A program made the translations under genes and the position numbers. This document shows, in pieces, positions 59,583 through 64,000 of a stretch of 64,000 nucleotides of DNA (position 1 is the first letter of the stretch; each line of letters begins with the position of its first letter). Under the pieces are notes generated by a model. That model did not search any database and was not told the origin of the DNA. It saw nothing but the letters and a program-made list of their open reading frames with translations. This stretch comes from JABWBJ01 sp035646395 (GTDB taxonomy: Bacteria > Gemmatimonadota > Gemmatimonadetes > Gemmatimonadales > Gemmatimonadaceae), in NCBI GenBank assembly GCA_035646395.1, contig DASRPK010000288.1:41498-105497 (forward strand), read 5' to 3'.

Positions 59583-59600
59583 TTCTGATCTCGAAGCGGC

Positions 59601-59894
59601 TTAGAAGCTCGCGCGTCCGTCCGATTTCCAGCGAAGCAGCGCGCGAGCAACCGCCACATTGTCGGCGGCAATCGCGAGGAGCTGCGCAAAAACGCTCTGC
59701 CGCGTTCCTCCTTCGGCCTGCGCCACGATCGGAGGGGTGTGACCATCGCGTCGCACAGGATCGGAACGGCGTTCGACGGCCACGTACGCACGATGCACGC
59801 CTGGCGAGGACGGAGATTCCAGGTCCACGTTCACGAAGCCGCCCCCCGGGAGCGTCCGTCGATAGAGAGTCTTGTCGGAGGGCATCAAAGGCAC
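59601..59894 (-). CDS. Small hypothetical protein
   Basis: 97 aa from GTG 59892-59894, or 94 aa from ATG 59885. A beta-rich first half (KTLYRRTLPGGGFVNVDLES, HRAYVAVERRSDPVRRDGHT) and a C-terminal helix (QLLAIAADNVAVARALLRW). It reads like a folded domain and not a shadow, but I know no family. Convergent with the preceding small gene. Confidence 0.5.
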   Translation of the reverse strand: MPLMPSDKTLYRRTLPGGGFVNVDLESPSSPGVHRAYVAVERRSDPVRRDGHTPPIVAQAEGGTRQSVFAQLLAIAADNVAVARALLRWKSDGRASF

Positions 59895-59994
59895 CGTAGG
59901 CTACGTCAGTCCACTTTGCAGACGACTGAATCCTGCCGATCGTGACACGAAAACGAAAGAATAACCACCCTCTGCGGATCAGTTTGGTTAAATA

Positions 59995-60024
59995 AACGCG
60001 CCCCGCAGTGCTGCGGGACGCGTT
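59995..60024 (-). terminator. Terminator of second cold-shock gene
   Basis: 14-bp stem with one mismatch (59995-60008 with 60011-60024). On the minus strand it is followed by TATTTAACC. It sits 20 bp after the cold-shock stop codon. Confidence 0.75.
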
Positions 60025-60043
60025 CAAAAGCTCAGACTGGGCA

Positions 60044-60250
60044 TCAGACCTTGACTACATCCGCTGCCTGCGGGCCCTTCTGGCCCTGTACGATTTCAAA
60101 CTCCACACGGTCACCCTCAGCCAAAGACTTGAATCCAGACGACTGAATGGCGCTGAAGTGGACGAACACATCGGGACCGCCCTCATGCGAGATGAAACCG
60201 AACCCCTTGGCGTCGTTGAACCATTTCACGGTTCCCGTAATGCGTGCCAT
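60044..60250 (-). CDS. Cold-shock domain protein (Csp), copy 2
   Basis: 68 aa, MARITGTVKWFNDAKGFGFI with RNP1 KGFGFI and RNP2 VFVHF. AGGAGAGGAG lies before the ATG. The 214 bp upstream (60251-60464) hold no gene and probably form a long leader. The minus strand there offers TTGAAG-16-TAATCC, overlapping the hairpin cgctcccg/cgggagcg, as one weak promoter candidate. Confidence 0.97.
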   Translation of the reverse strand: MARITGTVKWFNDAKGFGFISHEGGPDVFVHFSAIQSSGFKSLAEGDRVEFEIVQGQKGPQAADVVKV

Positions 60251-60464
60251 TTCTGCTAACTCCTCTCCTGCCCCGTCGGGCCGATGTAAAGAAACGATTC
60301 GTACTCGACGTCCCGACGGCGTGCCGTGCCTGAACGGGTTGTGCGGGTACCGGACTCCAGGATTTCAAGCGTCCTGGCGCGCTTCAAGCAAACCGCTCCC
60401 GGATTAGACACGGGAGCGATGACTTCAATCCACACCTGCAGCGTTTTTTTGATCCCGAGTTATC

Positions 60465-60674
60465 TCAGGCGGCGCCAGCGATATAGCGCGCGATTCGGCC
60501 GCACGACGTGCACCGAAGTGTCACATGGGAGTGCGGAGCGGGCGGCATAATGGATGGTGAACGTTCGATATTTCCTGAGCACGACGGGCAACTAAGTGGA
60601 GAACCCGTGCGGTCGCTCGCGATCAAATGCAGCGCCTGCGCGGGGTTATACGTCGCCGGACGAGGCTTGCGCAT
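60465..60674 (-). CDS. Small zinc-ribbon protein
   Basis: 69 aa with a strong ribosome site (TTGGAGGAG) before the ATG at 60672-60674. Two Cys pairs, CPSC and CTSC, about 27 residues apart form a zinc ribbon. The short tail is GRIARYIAGAA. Probably nucleic-acid or protein binding; function unknown. The 175-bp gap to the next gene holds only a possible hairpin ccgactc/gagtcgg near 60693-60717. Confidence 0.6.
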   Translation of the reverse strand: MRKPRPATYNPAQALHLIASDRTGSPLSCPSCSGNIERSPSIMPPAPHSHVTLRCTSCGRIARYIAGAA

Positions 60675-60849
60675 GACTCCTCCAAAACTGTAAACCCGAC
60701 TCGAGCTTGCCGGAGTCGGTGTTGAAAACTAACCGGCTTGGAGCCCAGATCCAAGTTGCGACCCGTGTGCGTCGATTCACGGCTGCAAGAACGATGAATC
60801 GCAACGCAACCAAGCGAGCTACGCGACTGGAGCGAGTATCGTTGGATAA

Positions 60850-61071
60850 TCACTCATAAACGATATCGCCTTCGGCATCGAGCGCCAGCTCACCCTCGAG
60901 ACCACACACTCCGCAGATACGAGTCACGGTCCAGACCGCGCCAAGTTCCGCGGTATGAGACGGCACTGACGGCCGGACGACGAGTTTCTTGAAAGTGTAT
61001 TCGAGACACCGACTGCACGGGTGACTCCGCGCGATTCGTTCGGCGCGTGCGTGATCAATCGGCGCGGGCAA
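60850..61071 (-). CDS. Small zinc-ribbon-like protein
   Basis: 73 aa from TTG 61069-61071, only 3 bp after the stomatin stop, so it is likely translated from the same message. HPCSRCLEYTFKKLVV and CGVCGLEGELALDAEG place two Cys pairs about 35 residues apart. The acidic end is DIVYE. No family recognised. Confidence 0.6.
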   Translation of the reverse strand: MPAPIDHARAERIARSHPCSRCLEYTFKKLVVRPSVPSHTAELGAVWTVTRICGVCGLEGELALDAEGDIVYE

Positions 61072-61074
61072 TCC

Positions 61075-62115
61075 CTAGCCTCGGTCCGGTTTCTTCAGGT
61101 CCAGCGGTCCGGCGCCGAGGGCCCCGCGGGATTCGGGGGCCCCGGCAGCGCCGCCGCTCGCTTTCAGTACTTCGCGAAGGCCACCGAGAGCGCCCATGAC
61201 CCCAGCGGCCTCAACCGGAAGAAATACCGTTGAGCCCTTACCCTGCGCGATCGCTGGAAGTGCGTCCAGATACTTCTGGCCGAGCAAATACATCGCGGCC
61301 TGACCCTCGGGGAGGGACGCCGCGATCCGCTGCAATGCTTCGGCCTCCGCCTGCGCGGTGGTCAGTCGCGCTTCAGCCTGTCCCTGTGCGCGCAGAATTG
61401 CCGCTTCCCGTTCGCCCTCGGCGCGACGGATCTGCGATTCGCGAACACCTTCGGCTTCGAGAATCGCGGCCCGCTTCCCGGCTTCGGCATTGGTGACGGC
61501 GGCACGGCGTTCGCGTTCCGCCCGCATTTGCAGCTCCATCGCTTGCTGAATGTCAGTCGGCGGTTCGATCGCCTGAAGCTCCACCCGCGTGACATCGACG
61601 CCCCATCCAATCGATGCCTCTTCGATGACTTCTCGCATCCGCCTGTTGATCATCTCGCGGCTGGCCAGCGTAGAATCCAGCTCCATTTCACCGACGATCT
61701 GTCGCAACGTTGTCTTGGTCAGCGTCTCCAGCGCATAGGGGAGATTCTGTACCGAATACGTGGCTTTCTGCGGATCGGCAATGCGGTAGTACAGCACCGC
61801 GTCGATGTCGATCGTGACATTGTCTTTCGTGATGACGGGCTGGCTCGGGAAGTTCAGCACCTGCTCCCGTAAATCGATCCGTGAGGCAGACGCGGACGTA
61901 ATGCGGCGCACGCCGGCGACGTCATTTTCTGAATATCGGACGTCCAGGTGGCGAGGCCGTTCAATAAAGGGCACCAACACGTTCAGGCCCGACCGCGCGA
62001 CTCGATGGAACCGGCCAAGTCGCTCGACGACGATCACCTCGGCCTGCCCGATGATCTTCACGGACCGGACGATTATGGCGAGCACGATGGCCCCGATGAT
62101 CCCCAGCGTCAGCAT
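61075..62115 (-). CDS. SPFH/stomatin-like membrane protein (QmcA family)
   Basis: 346 aa. One N-terminal membrane helix (LGIIGAIVLAIIVRSVKII), the SPFH domain (EVIVVERLGRFHRVARSGLN, VITKDNVTIDIDAVLYYRI), then a long coiled-coil (AERERRAAVTNAEAGKRAAI) and a Gly/Ala-rich tail. Members form large rings at the inner membrane and interact with proteases such as FtsH. No NfeD partner gene is adjacent. Confidence 0.93.
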   Translation of the reverse strand: MLTLGIIGAIVLAIIVRSVKIIGQAEVIVVERLGRFHRVARSGLNVLVPFIERPRHLDVRYSENDVAGVRRITSASASRIDLREQVLNFPSQPVITKDNVTIDIDAVLYYRIADPQKATYSVQNLPYALETLTKTTLRQIVGEMELDSTLASREMINRRMREVIEEASIGWGVDVTRVELQAIEPPTDIQQAMELQMRAERERRAAVTNAEAGKRAAILEAEGVRESQIRRAEGEREAAILRAQGQAEARLTTAQAEAEALQRIAASLPEGQAAMYLLGQKYLDALPAIAQGKGSTVFLPVEAAGVMGALGGLREVLKASGGAAGAPESRGALGAGPLDLKKPDRG

Positions 62116-62132
62116 GCGGACTCCCTGTTCGG

Positions 62133-62153
62133 CAGCGATCAGCGATCAGCGAA
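62133..62153. repeat. Three-unit heptad tandem repeat (CAGCGAT)
   Basis: cagcgat, cagcgat, cagcgaa in the gap between stomatin and the TolB-like gene. On the other strand the unit is a rotation of GCTGATC, the same heptad as at 10301-10342. Confidence 0.65.
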
Positions 62154-62212
62154 TGGCGACAACGAACACCATTCAGTCACGACGATCAAGGCCGGCCTTC
62201 CTTCCGGTGAGC

Positions 62213-63262
62213 TCAGTCCTTCCAATCAGCGATGAAAAGGTTGGTGTCGCCCTCCCTGCTGTTTCCGCGATTCGAGGCCCAGACAATGCGGCGTCCATCG
62301 GGACTGAACATCGGAAAGCCGTCGAACTCCTGGTGGTTCGTGATCTGCTCGAGTCCCGTGCCATCGAGGTTGACCAGGTACAGCTCGAAGTTGCGGCTTC
62401 TCGGGTTCTTGTAGTTGGAGGAAAAAATGATCCTGCGTCCATCGGGCGTCCACGACGGCCCGAAGTTGGCGCCGCCAAGCGAGGTGATCTGCCGTTGATT
62501 GCTGCCGTCGGCATTCATCACCCACAGTTCCATTCGGCTCGGCCGCACCATGCGTTGCGCGAGCAGATTCCGGTAATCGGCAAGTCCGGCCGAATCAGGC
62601 GGATGCCAGGCCCGATAGACGATCTTCGTTCCATCGGGTGACCACCAGGGGCCGCCATCGTAGCCCGGTGCCGTCGTCAGGCGGCGTACGTCCGTGCCAT
62701 CCACGTTCATCGTGTAGATGTCGAGGTCCCCGTCCTTCAGGGACGTGAACACGATGCGGCGCCCATCGGGCGATAGTACGCCTTCGGCGGTGTAGACGTC
62801 GTAGTTCGTTAGGCGCCGGAGGCCGCTGCCATCACGGCCGGCCGTGTAGATGTCGAATCGATCGAGTCCCCACACGTAGCCTTTCGACGGATCTGGCCGC
62901 GGTGGGCAGGTCGAATCATGGGCGTGCGACGAGGCGAAGAAGAGGCGCTGGCCATCGGGAAGGAACCAGCCGCAGGTCGTCTTTCCTTTGCCATTCGACA
63001 CTCGCGTCAGTCCGCTGCCGTCGATGCGCATCACGTACTGCTGGTCGCAGGCGCGTCCGTCGCGTGTCGACTGAAACGTCAGCCACTGACCATCGCGGCT
63101 GAAATACGCCTCGGCGTTTTCTCCACCAAACGTGACTTGGCGGATCGAGGCGAAATGGCGCTCGCCGTCCTGTGGTGCGACGTCGCGGCCCTGAGACGGG
63201 CCGCCGGGAGAATGAAACGCCGCCACGAGAATCGTGGCGGCGCCCAGAACAGACTTTGTCAT
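62213..63262 (-). CDS. Exported TolB-like beta-propeller protein
   Basis: 349 aa with an N-terminal signal (MTKSVLGAATILVAAFHSP). Five or more PD40 repeats follow: FSRDGQWLTFQS, LSPDGRRIVFTS, WSPDGTKIVYRA, WTPDGRRIIFSS, FSPDGRRIVWAS, giving a six-bladed propeller like the TolB C-terminal domain. No peptidase domain is attached. Probably a periplasmic binding or scaffolding protein. It shares the strand with the CtpA-like gene 9 bp upstream. Confidence 0.88.
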   Translation of the reverse strand: MTKSVLGAATILVAAFHSPGGPSQGRDVAPQDGERHFASIRQVTFGGENAEAYFSRDGQWLTFQSTRDGRACDQQYVMRIDGSGLTRVSNGKGKTTCGWFLPDGQRLFFASSHAHDSTCPPRPDPSKGYVWGLDRFDIYTAGRDGSGLRRLTNYDVYTAEGVLSPDGRRIVFTSLKDGDLDIYTMNVDGTDVRRLTTAPGYDGGPWWSPDGTKIVYRAWHPPDSAGLADYRNLLAQRMVRPSRMELWVMNADGSNQRQITSLGGANFGPSWTPDGRRIIFSSNYKNPRSRNFELYLVNLDGTGLEQITNHQEFDGFPMFSPDGRRIVWASNRGNSREGDTNLFIADWKD

Positions 63263-63271
63263 GCGTGCAAT

Positions 63272-64000
63272 TTATCGCTTTGCGGTCACCAGCGCGAAGA
63301 GGTCAGCCTGTGTATTACCGCGGCGAAGCAGGTCGAGCGCCTTGGCGAGCTGTGGGTCGTCGTCGATGGTTCGGCGGCGGGCCGTGGAATCGCCAAACGC
63401 AAGCCGGGTGACCCTGATCTCGAGTTCGCGGTCGATTGACCGAGCCGCACCATTGAACAGCGCACGGTCGACCTCGATTCCCTTGCTCTGGAACCGGCGA
63501 TACAGCTCTTCCCGCCACGCCGGCTGAACGGTGAAATCGGGCTTCACCTTGTCTTTCAGCTCGATCGCGTAGTCGTACATGATGACATACATGTCGGTCG
63601 ACTTCGCTGCGGTCGCCTTCCGGTACTCCTGCTCGGCCGTGGTGAAGGTATCGGGCTTCACGATCACATCGGGCGTAACGGCGCCACCGCCGTAAACCAC
63701 TCGACCCGCATCGGACTTGAACGTCGGACGCTTGCTCAACTCGAGCGAGTCGTGGTCGACCTCGACCCAGTTGCCATCCTCGGTCAGGACACGCTCCTTC
63801 TGGATTGAACGACCCGAGGGGGTATACCACTTGCCCGTGGTCATTTTCAGCGCATACCCGCCATCGAGGTTGAAGACCGTCTGGACCAGGCCCTTACCGA
63901 ACGACGTCGTGCCGACAATTACCGCACGGTCGTGGTCCTGAAGTGCCCCAGCGACGATTTCTGATGCCGACGCAGAGTACTGATCCGTCAGGATGACGAG
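63272..64000 (-). CDS. S41 family C-terminal processing peptidase, partial (N-terminus outside window)
   Basis: The last 242 codons are inside the window; the frame is open to the right edge. The catalytic Ser lies in YSASASEIVAGAL and the catalytic Lys in GTTSFGKGLVQT, followed by KMTTGKWYTPSGRSIQ, the CtpA/Prc signature. A C-terminal extension of about 130 residues ends in LRRGNTQADLFALVTAKR. It cleaves periplasmic proteins at their C-termini. The PDZ domain expected upstream is not in the window. Confidence 0.92.
   Translation of the reverse strand, partial: LVILTDQYSASASEIVAGALQDHDRAVIVGTTSFGKGLVQTVFNLDGGYALKMTTGKWYTPSGRSIQKERVLTEDGNWVEVDHDSLELSKRPTFKSDAGRVVYGGGAVTPDVIVKPDTFTTAEQEYRKATAAKSTDMYVIMYDYAIELKDKVKPDFTVQPAWREELYRRFQSKGIEVDRALFNGAARSIDRELEIRVTRLAFGDSTARRRTIDDDPQLAKALDLLRRGNTQADLFALVTAKR

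Larger units (their letters stand above)
16740..62814. repeat. Dispersed heptamer GTTAGGC / GCCTAAC, 28 copies
   Basis: Plus-strand GTTAGGC starts at 16740, 21627, 21899, 22628, 26835, 26861, 28060, 33550, 34371, 41634, 48335, 48928, 49948, 51627, 54770, 55251, 56724 and 62808. GCCTAAC starts at 22985, 26652, 28614, 29036, 34711, 35056, 37519, 44493, 44940 and 56940. Counted by eye, so one or two may be missed. None occurs before 16740. Within genes the coding strand most often reads TTA GGC (Leu-Gly). Confidence 0.8.

Noticed and set aside
21627..62814. Reading the dispersed GTTAGGC copies as integron attC sites
   Set aside because: Most copies are single, within conserved genes and lack a paired GCCTAAC at 55-145 bp. 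Only one intergenic segment comes close and it is noted as speculative.
1..64000. tRNA genes, CRISPR arrays, transposases or phage genes
   Set aside because: I looked for T-loop motifs, regularly spaced direct repeats and recombinase signatures and found none that hold up. A tRNAscan-SE and CRISPR search would settle it.

Overview
The window is a GC-rich, densely coded, origin-proximal piece of a chromosome from a Gram-negative (diderm) bacterium. Many predicted lipoproteins, YidC, MurB, type IV pilin, bactofilin, a GWxTD-domain lipoprotein and paired M16 peptidases, together with base composition, suggest Gemmatimonadota or a close relative. That placement is inference; no 16S rRNA gene is present. 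I see no tRNA genes, CRISPR arrays, insertion sequences or prophage.

Layout. 1-5 kb: a partial DUF218 protein, a beta-CASP metallo-beta-lactamase nuclease, upp, a putative Zn-protease and mnmE. 5-10.8 kb: the classical origin neighbourhood, with rpmH-rnpA-yidD-yidC-mnmE to the left, dnaA-dnaN to the right, then rnpB (RNase P RNA) on the minus strand. 10.9-19.2 kb: an AraC-like regulator, pyrE, a Ser/Thr kinase, a GWxTD lipoprotein, a cold-shock gene with a near-consensus promoter, polA and a pilin. 19.2-32.9 kb: two MFS transporters, a Nif3-like protein, bactofilin-parB-parA with one parS site, an 836-bp gene-poor gap rich in inverted repeats, a GT-C glycosyltransferase, mnmG and small proteins. 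32.9-43.7 kb: a Cys-less ArsC-like protein, TerC, a DASS transporter, murB, an M16 peptidase pair, an IMPase-like phosphatase, a cupredoxin, a degenerate RSH-type HD protein and ispG. 43.7-50 kb: a divergent arginine regulon, argR-argG-argH against argC-argB-argD. 50-64 kb: nitroreductase, PafA-like phosphatase, Smr-like protein, a degenerate [FeFe]-hydrogenase-like protein divergent from a ThiF/MoeB-rhodanese fusion, esterase, YggX-like protein, a GH3 enzyme, an NrtR-type regulator, cold-shock and zinc-ribbon proteins, stomatin, a TolB-like beta-propeller and a partial CtpA protease.

How the genes work together. The left third serves replication, tRNA modification (MnmE/MnmG), membrane insertion (YidC/YidD) and segregation (ParAB/parS, bactofilin). 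The arginine cluster holds most of the route from N-acetylglutamate to arginine plus its repressor, with a shared operator-like core before both arms.

The most unusual signal is a heptamer, GTTAGGC/GCCTAAC, found 28 times, mostly inside genes as a rare Leu TTA codon followed by Gly. It is absent from the first 16.7 kb. Other notable points are intergenic heptad tandem repeats, genes lacking any ATG/GTG/TTG start (rnpA, terC), likely leaderless transcripts (argC, nrtR), and several enzyme homologues that have lost catalytic residues.
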